Of a DNA stretch of 64,000 nucleotides, positions 10,715 to 18,530 are shown piece after piece. Origin of the DNA: Mycobacterium sp. DL592. GTDB lineage: Bacteria; Actinomycetota; Actinomycetes; Mycobacteriales; Mycobacteriaceae. The notes below the pieces were generated by a model. That model had not been told where the DNA came from. It saw nothing but the letters and a program-made list of their open reading frames with translations, and did no database searches. Within the stretch, counting starts at the first letter, position 1, and each line of letters begins with the position of its first letter. Location of the stretch: positions 1,511,534-1,575,533 of the forward strand of contig NZ_CP050192.1 in the NCBI RefSeq assembly GCF_011694515.1, written 5' to 3'. Position numbers and translations under genes: made by a program.

Positions 10715-12127
10715 TCAGGCGTTGGACAACAGCCGCAGGCCACCTTTGCCCTTGCGGCGGCCCCGGGTGTCGGCCAACCGGATCAGCCGATCGACGCCGC
10801 GCTCGAGGCCGCGGGCCAGCTCGTCGATGTCCGGGGCGGCGTCGAAATCGACGAGCAGCCCGAACGTCAGTTCGTCGGCATAGCTGAAGATGGCGATACC
10901 GGTGCGGAAGCCGGCCGCGATCGGCGGTATCGGCAATAGCCGAATCACCTTGTGGCCCATGACTGTCAGTGGGGTACGCGGGCCGGGCACGTTGGTCACC
11001 ACCGTGACGACGGAGCGTTGCGGCAGCCGGGAGAGCAGCCGCACAGTCCATGCCGTCACCGGAAACGGCACCAGGTTGCTCGCCCACACCAGCAGGCTGC
11101 CAGCTTGGCGTTGGCCACTGGACTTGGCCGCCGTCAGGCGGGCGTGCACGGTACGCAGCCGCCGCAACGGATCGGCCATGTCGACGGGCAGCAGCGGCAA
11201 CATCAGCGACACCCGGTTGTCGGAGACGTCCATCGCGTCGGCACCGCGCACCGACACCGGCACCAGGGTGCGCAGCGAATCCGCGCGCGGCTGTATTCCG
11301 CGCCGCAGCAGCGCAGTTCGATAGCTGTCGGCGACGGCCGCCAGTGCGACGTCGTTGATCGTGACCCCAAAGGTATGCGCGATCCGTTCGACGTCGTGGA
11401 TGGACACGGTCGCCGAACCGTAGCGGCGCAGGTCGCCTACCGGACCGTTGAACGACGACCGCGACGCGGGCCGCAGCAGGCCGACGGCCAGCCCGGCGGT
11501 GCCCCCGGCTGCCCGCAGCGCGACCTTGCCGACGCTACGGCTCAGCGCGATCGAATCCTGGATCCAGTCAATCGGATTGAGGCTGGGCGCCGGCAGCGAC
11601 GCCCGGCGGTCCGGATGCTGGGCGGCGCCGATGGAGCTGGCGAAGCTGGCCACACCGGTGTCGTCGCACAAGCCGATGAGCAGGTTAGACGCGGCGATCC
11701 CGTCGGCCAGCGCATGGTGCACCTTGACCAGCAGCGCCCAGCGGTTGCGCGCCAGTCCTTCGATCACCCAGCATTCCCACAGCGGACGATGCCGGTCGAG
11801 TCGTCGCTCCATGATCGTAGCGATCTCGGCGTGCAAGGCCGCGTCGTCACCCGGGGCCGGCAGCGCCGTGCGGCGCACGTGCCGGCTCAGGTCGAAGGTC
11901 GGGTCGTCCACCCACTCCGGTGCGGCCAGATCGAACGGGTGGGTCCGCAGCACCTGAGTGCTCCGCGGGTCGGCCAGGCATCGCGCCCCGATGGTGTCGA
12001 GCAGATCCGCGAAGTCCGGAACGGGCCCGGCCAGGATGGCGGCTCCCCCGATGGCCAGGCTGACGTGTTCGTCGGCGTCTTCCAGTTGCAGGAACCCCGC
12101 GTCCAGCGTCGTCAAGTGGTGCGTCAT
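10715..12127 (-). CDS. tgs1: Wax ester synthase/diacylglycerol acyltransferase (Tgs1 type)
   Basis: Protein of 470 residues from the ATG at 12127 (MTHHLTTLDAGFLQLEDAD), which has GGAAGG upstream; an earlier in-frame codon exists but is unsupported. WS/DGAT enzymes join acyl-CoA to diacylglycerol or fatty alcohol. The catalytic HHxxxDG motif is present (VKVHHALADGIAASNLL), as are ltin-type NDVALAAVADSYR and the C-terminal NVPGPRTPL. The N-terminus closely follows Mtb Tgs1 (Rv3130c), the main hypoxia-induced triacylglycerol synthase, and the spacing of the upstream DevR box supports that identity. The tgs1 name is inference from this similarity; mycobacteria have many paralogues. Confidence 0.85.
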   Translation of the reverse strand: MTHHLTTLDAGFLQLEDADEHVSLAIGGAAILAGPVPDFADLLDTIGARCLADPRSTQVLRTHPFDLAAPEWVDDPTFDLSRHVRRTALPAPGDDAALHAEIATIMERRLDRHRPLWECWVIEGLARNRWALLVKVHHALADGIAASNLLIGLCDDTGVASFASSIGAAQHPDRRASLPAPSLNPIDWIQDSIALSRSVGKVALRAAGGTAGLAVGLLRPASRSSFNGPVGDLRRYGSATVSIHDVERIAHTFGVTINDVALAAVADSYRTALLRRGIQPRADSLRTLVPVSVRGADAMDVSDNRVSLMLPLLPVDMADPLRRLRTVHARLTAAKSSGQRQAGSLLVWASNLVPFPVTAWTVRLLSRLPQRSVVTVVTNVPGPRTPLTVMGHKVIRLLPIPPIAAGFRTGIAIFSYADELTFGLLVDFDAAPDIDELARGLERGVDRLIRLADTRGRRKGKGGLRLLSNA

Positions 12128-12180
12128 CGCCGGCCTTCCGTCTGCCCTCATCCCAGTCTGCGGCCCTCGGCCGGTCGCGG

Positions 12181-12200
12181 GCAGGGCCGGAAGTCCCTGC
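12181..12200 (-). promoter_or_regulatory. DevR/DosR binding box upstream of tgs
   Basis: On the minus strand the core GGGACTTCCGGCCC has a perfect left half and matches 11 of 14 positions of GGGACTWWAGTCCC. It begins 54 bp upstream of the tgs start, in the gap after the AraC-type gene. Confidence 0.7.
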
Positions 12201-12241
12201 TCGGTGGGCTTATCGGCGCGGCGGGGCGAGGACCAGGCGCG

Positions 12242-13252
12242 TCATCCGGCGTGGCGCCGGTGCCGGTCGCGGTACTGACTCGGAGTCAAGCCGAACCATC
12301 GAAGGCAGGCTCTGGTCAACACGCTCTGATCGGCGTAGCCGAGCTGGCGGGCAACACCGCCGAGGGAGATGGTGGTGTCGCTGAGGTGCCGCGCGGCGGT
12401 CTCCCGCCGAAGCTGGTCGAGCACGTCGGCGAACGTCGTGCCCTCCGCCGCGAGTTGGCGTTGCAGCGTTTTGGGATGGACGTTGAAATGACGCGCCACC
12501 GCGGTTATCCGTGGCGTCCCGAGCGGAAGCATCGCGCGCAGGACATCGCTGACGGTCTGCACTGCGCTGAACGCGGGCTTGTCGGTGAGCATCGACAGGT
12601 AGCGCACAGCAGTGTCGTGAACGAGGGCGTCGGGACTTGTCGGGCGCATCAGGTCGGCCGAGGTGAACACGAACCCCGGCACCGGCTGGCCGAAGAGCAC
12701 CCGGCAGCCGAAGAACCGTTCGTAATCCCTGGCCGGGGTCAACGGCGGGTGCGGGATGTGCACTGTGCGGGGGGAGAAGTCCTGGCCCATGACAGCCTGC
12801 AGGACGCGGAACGCGACGGTCAGCGAGCCTTCGATCGAGTGGTGCTGAGGATGCGCCGGATCCCGCACCACATTGACTGCCAGGAATTCCAGGTCAGCGT
12901 GCGGGCCCGGCATGAGGTCGAGGGAGATTCCGTTGCAGTGCGCCGCGGTGAACCTGCTCAGAACAGCGAGCCCGTCGGCCGCCGTGGTGGCCGACCGTGC
13001 CGCAACCACCAGTGGGCCGACGATCTCGGCAGCGTTGCGGTCCGCGAGCTGACGGCCGAAATCAGCGGTCTGGGTGGCAACCGCTGCGGACTCGATGGCG
13101 CCCACGACACCGGCCGCAGGCAACACCACGCCGGCGTCCCCGGCGTGGTCGGGCGAGATGCCGACGTCGCGCAGCAAGGACTCCGGATCGCCGCCGAGCT
13201 GACGGACGAGGCCCACGTACCCGGTCAGAGCCGCTCCCCGAATCACGTACAT
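12242..13252 (-). CDS. AraC-family transcriptional regulator (arabinose-binding-like domain, OruR/Arabinose_bd type)
   Basis: Regulator of 336 residues. The N-terminal ligand domain (about 1-200) is of the Arabinose_bd type (LLRDVGISPDHAGD ... ADFGRQLADRNAAEIVGPL). The C-terminal AraC helix-turn-helix pair spans about 235-330: ITAVARHFNVHPKTLQRQL and ISLGGVARQLGYADQSVLTRA with the typical FGLTPSQYRDRHR ending. It is divergent from the monooxygenase gene, with 194 bp between, and is the likely regulator of that promoter. Members of this subtype often control lipid or hydrocarbon oxidation genes; the ligand here is unknown. Confidence 0.88.
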   Translation of the reverse strand: MYVIRGAALTGYVGLVRQLGGDPESLLRDVGISPDHAGDAGVVLPAAGVVGAIESAAVATQTADFGRQLADRNAAEIVGPLVVAARSATTAADGLAVLSRFTAAHCNGISLDLMPGPHADLEFLAVNVVRDPAHPQHHSIEGSLTVAFRVLQAVMGQDFSPRTVHIPHPPLTPARDYERFFGCRVLFGQPVPGFVFTSADLMRPTSPDALVHDTAVRYLSMLTDKPAFSAVQTVSDVLRAMLPLGTPRITAVARHFNVHPKTLQRQLAAEGTTFADVLDQLRRETAARHLSDTTISLGGVARQLGYADQSVLTRACLRWFGLTPSQYRDRHRRHAG

Positions 13253-13446
13253 GTGGAGACAGTCAGCCGACGCCGTGGAGATGTCAAGGTATTAAGGCGC
13301 GATCGATTCTTACCGGCGACCGCGACATCGAACCGGCCCGCTCTGTTGACCTGCGGCGACTTTTTCTTGTCTTTGCGGGACAAACGGCACCTCCATACGT
13401 CGATTGCGCTGTCGCCGTGGCACTTTCGACTGCTAGCGTCGCCGCG

Positions 13447-14955
13447 ATGAAGCCTGACCATGATGTGCTGATCGTCGGGGCCGGGTTTTCGGGGGTCGGC
13501 GCTGCCATCGCGCTCGACAAGGCGGGCCTGCGTGACTACCGGATCCTCGAGGCCGCCGACGGCGTGGGCGGCACCTGGTACTGGAACACCTATCCGGGCA
13601 TTGCGGTGGACATCCCGTCGTTCTCGTATCAGTTCTCCTTCGAGCAGAGTTCCCAGTGGTCGCGCACCTACGCTCCGGGCCGCGAGCTGCGGGCCTACGC
13701 CGAGCACTGCGTCGACAAGTACGGGTTGCGTCCCAGGATTGCGTTCAACACCGTGGTGCGTGCCGCGACATTCGACGAGGACAACGACGTGTGGCGCGTC
13801 GAGACCGACTCCGGCGCGACCCTCACCAGCAGGTTCCTCATCAACGGCAGCGGAATCCTGACCACGCCCAATCTGCCCGATATCGACGGCGTCGACTCGT
13901 TCGCCGGGGTGACCATCCACACCGCGCGCTGGGATCACAGTCAGAATCTGGCGGGCAAACGGGTGGCGGTCATCGGAACCGGCGCATCAGCGGTGCAGCT
14001 GATCCCCGAAATCGCTCCCGTCGTCGACCAGCTCACCGTCTTTCAGCGCACCCCCATCTGGTGCTTCCCCAAAGCCGACCGACCGCTCACGGCCCGCCAG
14101 CGGTTGGCGATGCGGATACCCGGGGTGAAGTCGATCCAGCGGCTGATCAGTCAGGCCTACGTCGAACTGACCTTCCCGCTGGTGACGCATTACTTCACGG
14201 TCAATCCCACCGTCAAGCACATGGCGGAGGCGGGCAAGGCCTACCTGCGGCGCCAGGTCAAAGACCCGGCGGTCCGCGCTCAGCTCACGCCGAATTATGC
14301 CGTGGGCTGTAAGCGCCCGGCATTCCACAACACCTATCTGTCGACGTTCAACCGCGACAACGTCGAACTGGTCACCGAACCCATCGACAAGATCACCGGC
14401 TCGGCTGTCGTCACCGCCGACGGCCGCTGCCGTGACATCGACGTGTTGATCCTGGCCACCGGGTTCAAGGTCCTCGATCCTGACGAGTTGCCGACCTATC
14501 CCGTGACCGGCGTCGGCGGCCGGCCCCTCGCGCAGTTCTGGAACACCAGCCGGCTGCAGGCCTACGAGGGTGTCAGCATGCCGGGCTTCCCCAACTTCTT
14601 CACGGTTTTCGGGCCGTACGGCTTCGTCGGTTCGTCGTACTTCACGTTGATCGAAGCCCAGACCCACCACATCGTGCGGTGTTTGAAGCGTGCCCGGCGC
14701 ATGCGGTCTACCCGCGTCGAGGTGACCGGGGAGGCCAATGACCGCTTCTTTGCCGAGATGCTGCGCAAGCGGCGCCGCCAGATCTTCTGGCAGGACAGCT
14801 GTCGGCTGTCCAACAGCTACTACTTCGACAAACACGGTGATGTCCCGCTGCGTCCCGCCAGCACCGTCGAGGTCTATTGGCGCAGCCGACGATTTCCGTT
14901 GAGCGACTACCAATTCAGCGCCTCGGCGCACCAACCAGAAGGAGTCCGATCATGA
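13447..14955 (+). CDS. FAD/NADPH flavoprotein monooxygenase, Baeyer-Villiger type
   Basis: Protein of 502 residues that should insert oxygen into a ketone or oxidise a heteroatom with FAD and NADPH. The FAD Rossmann motif GAGFSGVGAAIAL is near the N-terminus, the Baeyer-Villiger fingerprint FAGVTIHTARWD near residue 155, and the NADPH Rossmann motif VAVIGTGASAVQL near 175; LILATGFKV marks the linker. I chose the ATG at 13447 because FAD binding starts at once after it; there is no clear ribosome site, and a short or absent leader is possible. Divergent from an AraC regulator, and overlapping the next gene by ATGA. Substrate unknown; mycobacteria carry many such paralogues. Confidence 0.9.
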   Translation: MKPDHDVLIVGAGFSGVGAAIALDKAGLRDYRILEAADGVGGTWYWNTYPGIAVDIPSFSYQFSFEQSSQWSRTYAPGRELRAYAEHCVDKYGLRPRIAFNTVVRAATFDEDNDVWRVETDSGATLTSRFLINGSGILTTPNLPDIDGVDSFAGVTIHTARWDHSQNLAGKRVAVIGTGASAVQLIPEIAPVVDQLTVFQRTPIWCFPKADRPLTARQRLAMRIPGVKSIQRLISQAYVELTFPLVTHYFTVNPTVKHMAEAGKAYLRRQVKDPAVRAQLTPNYAVGCKRPAFHNTYLSTFNRDNVELVTEPIDKITGSAVVTADGRCRDIDVLILATGFKVLDPDELPTYPVTGVGGRPLAQFWNTSRLQAYEGVSMPGFPNFFTVFGPYGFVGSSYFTLIEAQTHHIVRCLKRARRMRSTRVEVTGEANDRFFAEMLRKRRRQIFWQDSCRLSNSYYFDKHGDVPLRPASTVEVYWRSRRFPLSDYQFSASAHQPEGVRS

Positions 14956-16082
14956 CCGAGTCCGTCGCCGAGAGCGCACACCCTGTCGAGAAGGCGCGCA
15001 CCGCGCGGCGTTGCGGCGGGGTACAGATGTGGTTGGGGGCCGGTGCTCTGACGCTCGGTGTCGGTGCTGCGCTGGCGAGCGGATCCGGAGTGGCGCATGC
15101 GGATACCGCCGGCGGCGACTCCCATTCGTCGTCGCCGAAGGCCACCGGGTCGACAGCGCGGGCCGGCGGGGCGCACGGCGCGGAGTCCGCACGGCACGGC
15201 AGTGTTCACGCGACCCCGGCTGCTGCATCGCAGCGCCGTCCGGCTTCTGCGGTCGGGAGTTCGACGGTATCGAATTCAACTAATGCGTTTGTGCCACATG
15301 CTTTTTCGGTGAGTAGCGGACCGGACGTGGCTGTCGCCCTGTTCGGGCACACGCTGATTCAGTCCGGCAGTGCCACGGCCGTCGCGGGCGACTGGAGTAT
15401 CGCCATCGCGATCGGACCCAACAGCACCGCCTATGCGGTTGGTGGCATTTTCAATGTCGCGCTGGCCGCTGGCGGTAACAGCACCGCCGGTGCCGGTGGT
15501 AAGGACGGCCTCGGCAATGATGGAGTCGGTAACTTCGACCTCGCTGTCGACATCGGCAACAACACCGGCAGCCTCAACGGTGCCGCCGCCACTCTCGGCA
15601 ACTTCAACACCGCCATCGACATCGGCGACAACAGTGGATTCCTGCTCGGCGCATTGGCTTTCACCGGAAACTTCAACACCGCCGTCAACTTCGGCAACAA
15701 CACCGGTTCGGCCAGCGGAGCAGGAGCCTTCTACGGAAACGGCAATCTCGCGATCACGATCGGGAACAACACCAACAGCGGAACCTCCCAGCAGTTCGGC
15801 GGAGGAGCCCAAGCCGGCCAGGGCAACGGCAACGTCGCCGTCCAGCTGGGCAGCAACAATGGTGACGGTGCCGTCACGCCGTACGGATACGGGCCCATCG
15901 CAGGCGGGGCGAACGGAACATCGGGCAACCACAACTTCGCTGCCGTCGTGGGCAACAACGGCACCGCCATCGCGGGCATCGGTTTCGACCGCGCCACGGC
16001 CGTCGTCATCGGCAGTGGCCTCACGGCGCTGGCGAACTTCGCGGACAGCCTCGGGATTCTGTCCTGGGCAAAGCTGTTCTAG
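14952..16082 (+). CDS. Secreted Gly/Asn-rich repeat protein, possible beta-solenoid, function unknown
   Basis: Protein of 376 residues starting in the ATGA overlap with the monooxygenase stop, with AAGGAG upstream. An unusually long N-region, a hydrophobic core (LGAGALTLGVGAALA) and the site AHA-DT make a Sec signal peptide ending near residue 48. After a Ser/Ala-rich linker, about six or seven imperfect repeats of 23 residues follow, each with a GN-x-N-x-A-x-x-x-GNN pattern, for example GNFNTAIDIGDNSG and GNFNTAVNFGNNTG. Regular GNN turns with alternating hydrophobics suggest a parallel beta-helix on the cell surface. It is not a PE or PPE protein, as neither domain is present. The repeats recall but do not match MPTR repeats. 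Coupling to an oxidase is unexplained. Confidence 0.8.
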   Translation: MTESVAESAHPVEKARTARRCGGVQMWLGAGALTLGVGAALASGSGVAHADTAGGDSHSSSPKATGSTARAGGAHGAESARHGSVHATPAAASQRRPASAVGSSTVSNSTNAFVPHAFSVSSGPDVAVALFGHTLIQSGSATAVAGDWSIAIAIGPNSTAYAVGGIFNVALAAGGNSTAGAGGKDGLGNDGVGNFDLAVDIGNNTGSLNGAAATLGNFNTAIDIGDNSGFLLGALAFTGNFNTAVNFGNNTGSASGAGAFYGNGNLAITIGNNTNSGTSQQFGGGAQAGQGNGNVAVQLGSNNGDGAVTPYGYGPIAGGANGTSGNHNFAAVVGNNGTAIAGIGFDRATAVVIGSGLTALANFADSLGILSWAKLF

Positions 16083-16122
16083 AAAAAAGCCCGGGCTGCC
16101 GAGGAGTCGGTGGCTCGGCAGC
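16083..16122 (-). terminator. Rho-independent terminator for the PGRS-like gene
   Basis: A 9-bp stem (GCTGCCGAG at 16095-16103 with CTCGGCAGC at 16114-16122) is followed in the minus direction by GGGCTTTTTTCT. It ends transcripts from the PGRS-like gene, just at the end of the convergent plus-strand gene. Confidence 0.7.
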
Positions 16123-16194
16123 ACGGGGCTGACTGGGATATCGACACCGGGACCGCGGGCGTTACCGGCGACGTCTCGGAGCCGGTCAGCGACG

Positions 16195-16230
16195 CAATCG
16201 GGGCGCCGGCCTAAGCCGACGCCCCGATTG
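16195..16230. terminator. Strong hairpin between convergent genes
   Basis: The arms CAATCGGGGCG and CGCCCCGATTG pair perfectly over 11 bp around an inner GGC/GCC. The plus-strand side is followed by TTCTAACTGTT, a weak T tract. Likely a terminator for the plus-strand repeat protein. Confidence 0.5.
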
Positions 16231-16269
16231 TTCTAACTGTTAGCCCCTACTGGGGCAGTGTCGCTCCGG

Positions 16270-18036
16270 TTATGACGATGCTCCGGGAGCGCCGTGGGCA
16301 CCGTTTGTGCCGTGGGCACCGGCAGTGCCGCTACTGCCGGTAGCGCCGGTGTTACCCGCCGTACCCGTGGTTCCGGTTGCTCCGGTTGCTCCGTTGCCGC
16401 CGGTGGCGCCATTGCTTCCAGCGGTGCCGGTGTGTCCGGTACGCCCGAGCAGACCGCCACCCCCGGGAGTGCCGGCTACTCCGCCGGTTCCGCCGGTTCC
16501 GCCGGTTCCGCCCGCGGCACCGGTTCCACCGGTTCCACCGGCACCGCCGGTGCCGCCTGCACCACCGGTACCTGCCGCGCCACCACTGGCGCCTGAACCA
16601 CCGGTTCCGCCGGTACCTCCGACGCCGGTTCCACCAGCCCCGGTGCCGGATCCGCCGGCTCCGCCGACGCCTCCATTACCGCCTGCGACACCATTGCCGC
16701 CAGTGCCGCCTGCTGCGCCTGTACCGCCAGTGCCGCCGTTGCCGCCTGCCTGGCCGGTTCCGCCGGCCCCACCGGTGCCGCCGGTGCCGCCGTCACCCGC
16801 AGCGCCACCGCTACCGAGTAGTCCGCCGGTGCCGCCGTTACCGCCGGCGCCCGCGGTTCCGCCTGCGGTGCCGTTGCCGCCGACGTTGGTGGCGTTGGCG
16901 CCATTGGTTCCGGCTCCACCTGCGCTTCCGGTGCCGCCGGCTTGACCTCCTGCGCCGGTGCCGCCGTTGCCGCCGTTGCCGCCGTTGCCGCCGGTCGCGC
17001 CACCGCCAACACTGACTGCTGCCCCGCCGGCTCCGCCTGCCCCGCCATCGGTGTTGCCGGTTCCGCCGTTGCCGCCGTTGGCGCCGTTGCCGCCGATCGC
17101 CACGCCGCCGGCCGCTGTGGTCGCCGAGGTACCGCCTGCGCCACCTTCGCCACCGTTGGCGCCTGGTGTTCCGTTACCGCCCGCTGCTCCGTTACCGCCG
17201 GTCGCGACGAGCGCTGTGCCGGCGACTGCGCCGCCCGCCCCGCCCGCTCCGCCGTTGTTGCCATCGGTACCGGCCGTGCCGTTACCACCAGTGACGGTGT
17301 CGGTCGTCCCAGCCGTGCCGGGAATGCCTGCGGGGCCGCTCGGCGTCGGGTTCACACCGTCGAGCCCGGTCGTCCCGATCGTCGTGCCCGTCGACCCGGT
17401 TACGCCGTTCGCGGCTGTGCCCGAACCCGTTGTGCCCGCCGTACCTGCAGTACCGGCTCCGCCGGTCCCACCGTTGCCGCCCTGCCCGAACAGAGCCAAT
17501 GCGCCGGCGTTGCCGCCGTTACCGCCCGCCGCGCCGGTCCCGCCGACTCCGCCGTCGCCACCACCGCCGATGAACAGCCCACCGTTACCGCCGTTGCCGC
17601 CGGCCAATCCGGCCGCTCCGGATCCTCCTAGACCGCCGAAACCGATCAGCAGCCCGGCATTACCGCCATTGACGCCTGAGCCAGCCGCACCATTGGTGCC
17701 GTTGGCGATGAAGATGTTGATGATCGGTATCTGCCCGACGAATCCGATGACGTTGTAGAGGGCTTGGTTCATGGCGGCGGGGCTGAGTGCCGCGACCGCC
17801 AGTGCGGTCGGCGTGGGTGTGACCAGGCCGACCGGCAGTGCGCTGGCGCTGTTGGCGGTCGAGCAGCCGGCCAACATCAGGCACTGCAGCGAGCTCGTCG
17901 ACTCAAGACTCGACGATGGTGAGAGCGGCGGGGCGAGCGCAGGTGCTGCCTGCGCGGCACCGGCTCCGAAGGCCAACGCGACACCCGCGCCGGCCACAGC
18001 GATTCCAGTCGCGCACGGGTAGAGGTAATTTCTCAT
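16270..18036 (-). CDS. PGRS-like glycine-rich secreted protein without a PE domain
   Basis: Protein of 588 residues. The ATG at 18036 has AAAGGA upstream. Residues 1-30 are a Sec signal peptide (hydrophobic GIAVAGAGVALAFGAG, cleavage at AQA-AP). Residues about 30-105 are a unique linker with two Cys (LQCLMLAGC). From about residue 108 (IFIANGTNGAAG) to the end the protein is Gly-Gly-x repeats (GGNGGNGG, GGTGGAGG), the polyglycine-II-like PGRS type. The transition IANGTNGAAGSGVNGG resembles the segment that joins PE and PGRS parts in PE_PGRS proteins, yet no PE helices exist. So export probably uses Sec rather than ESX-5. Function unknown. Composition is strongly biased (Gly, Thr, Ala, Asn), as usual for such repeats. 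Confidence 0.85.
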   Translation of the reverse strand: MRNYLYPCATGIAVAGAGVALAFGAGAAQAAPALAPPLSPSSSLESTSSLQCLMLAGCSTANSASALPVGLVTPTPTALAVAALSPAAMNQALYNVIGFVGQIPIINIFIANGTNGAAGSGVNGGNAGLLIGFGGLGGSGAAGLAGGNGGNGGLFIGGGGDGGVGGTGAAGGNGGNAGALALFGQGGNGGTGGAGTAGTAGTTGSGTAANGVTGSTGTTIGTTGLDGVNPTPSGPAGIPGTAGTTDTVTGGNGTAGTDGNNGGAGGAGGAVAGTALVATGGNGAAGGNGTPGANGGEGGAGGTSATTAAGGVAIGGNGANGGNGGTGNTDGGAGGAGGAAVSVGGGATGGNGGNGGNGGTGAGGQAGGTGSAGGAGTNGANATNVGGNGTAGGTAGAGGNGGTGGLLGSGGAAGDGGTGGTGGAGGTGQAGGNGGTGGTGAAGGTGGNGVAGGNGGVGGAGGSGTGAGGTGVGGTGGTGGSGASGGAAGTGGAGGTGGAGGTGGTGAAGGTGGTGGTGGVAGTPGGGGLLGRTGHTGTAGSNGATGGNGATGATGTTGTAGNTGATGSSGTAGAHGTNGAHGAPGASS

Positions 18037-18060
18037 TTTTCTATTTCCTTTTCAAGGGGT

Positions 18061-18110
18061 TGCCAAAAAACTTGGCATCGATTTAGAGAGTGATGTGGAG
18101 AGACATCACT
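18061..18110 (-). promoter_or_regulatory. Two inverted repeats in the leader of the PGRS-like gene
   Basis: TGCCAA-AAAAC-TTGGCA lies at 18061-18077 and AGTGATGT-GGAGAG-ACATCACT at 18089-18110, 25 and 53 bp upstream of the start codon. In the transcript the first gives a hairpin with a U-rich loop. They could be operators or an RNA leader structure. Confidence 0.45.
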
Positions 18111-18530
18111 TGAATTCACGCCCGGATTTTTTCAAACGCGAAGCGTTGAGGGGCTGACCGCGGGCCGGCCGCAAAAATGGGAACGGGCCTCGAGTGTCAC
18201 CCTGATGGCCGCGAAAGAACTCGCGGAAGCCGCTACCGGGCGTGTGCCGCCTGGTGCGAGGTCATGGCCGTGATCAGTTATAGGGGCGAGAATCGCCGCT
18301 GGGCCGCAGGCACAACGTGCCCGTTAAATCCTGGCTTTACGTAAACTGTCACTGGAGCCGTCCTACTTGATATTGCAATTTCCGACGGCAGCTGATCGAT
18401 TTAATCAGTCAAAAATTGATACTCGAACCATAAGCTTGTTTGTTGGACTACGTCAACGAAATGCTGAGAATCTCATAATTAACGTCATATTTTGAATATG
18501 TGTGTTGCTCACGTCAGCGGCAATCGTTGA
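18111..18530. other. AT-rich intergenic region with no gene seen
   Basis: About 420 bp between the PGRS-like gene leader and the MFS transporter stop. It is visibly richer in A+T than its surroundings, especially 18350-18520. Both neighbours are on the minus strand, so it should hold the PGRS-like promoter. I see no open frame with a ribosome site, no tRNA and no convincing terminator. Confidence 0.5.

Noticed and set aside
10952..13450. Very long plus-strand open frame (over 800 codons) across the tgs and AraC genes
   Set aside because: It is antisense to two genes with clear motifs; its product is Arg/Gly/His-rich without domains, as usual for shadow frames in high-GC DNA.
16400..17640. 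Short regular repeats that could look like a CRISPR array
   Set aside because: Units are 6-9 bp codon-level Gly-x-x repeats inside a reading frame; there are no constant repeats of 25-40 bp, no unique spacers and no cas genes.
16307..17758. Proline-rich plus-strand frames opposite the PGRS-like gene
   Set aside because: They are the antisense of Gly-Gly-x codons (GGN read as Pro), without ribosome sites; not real Pro-rich proteins.
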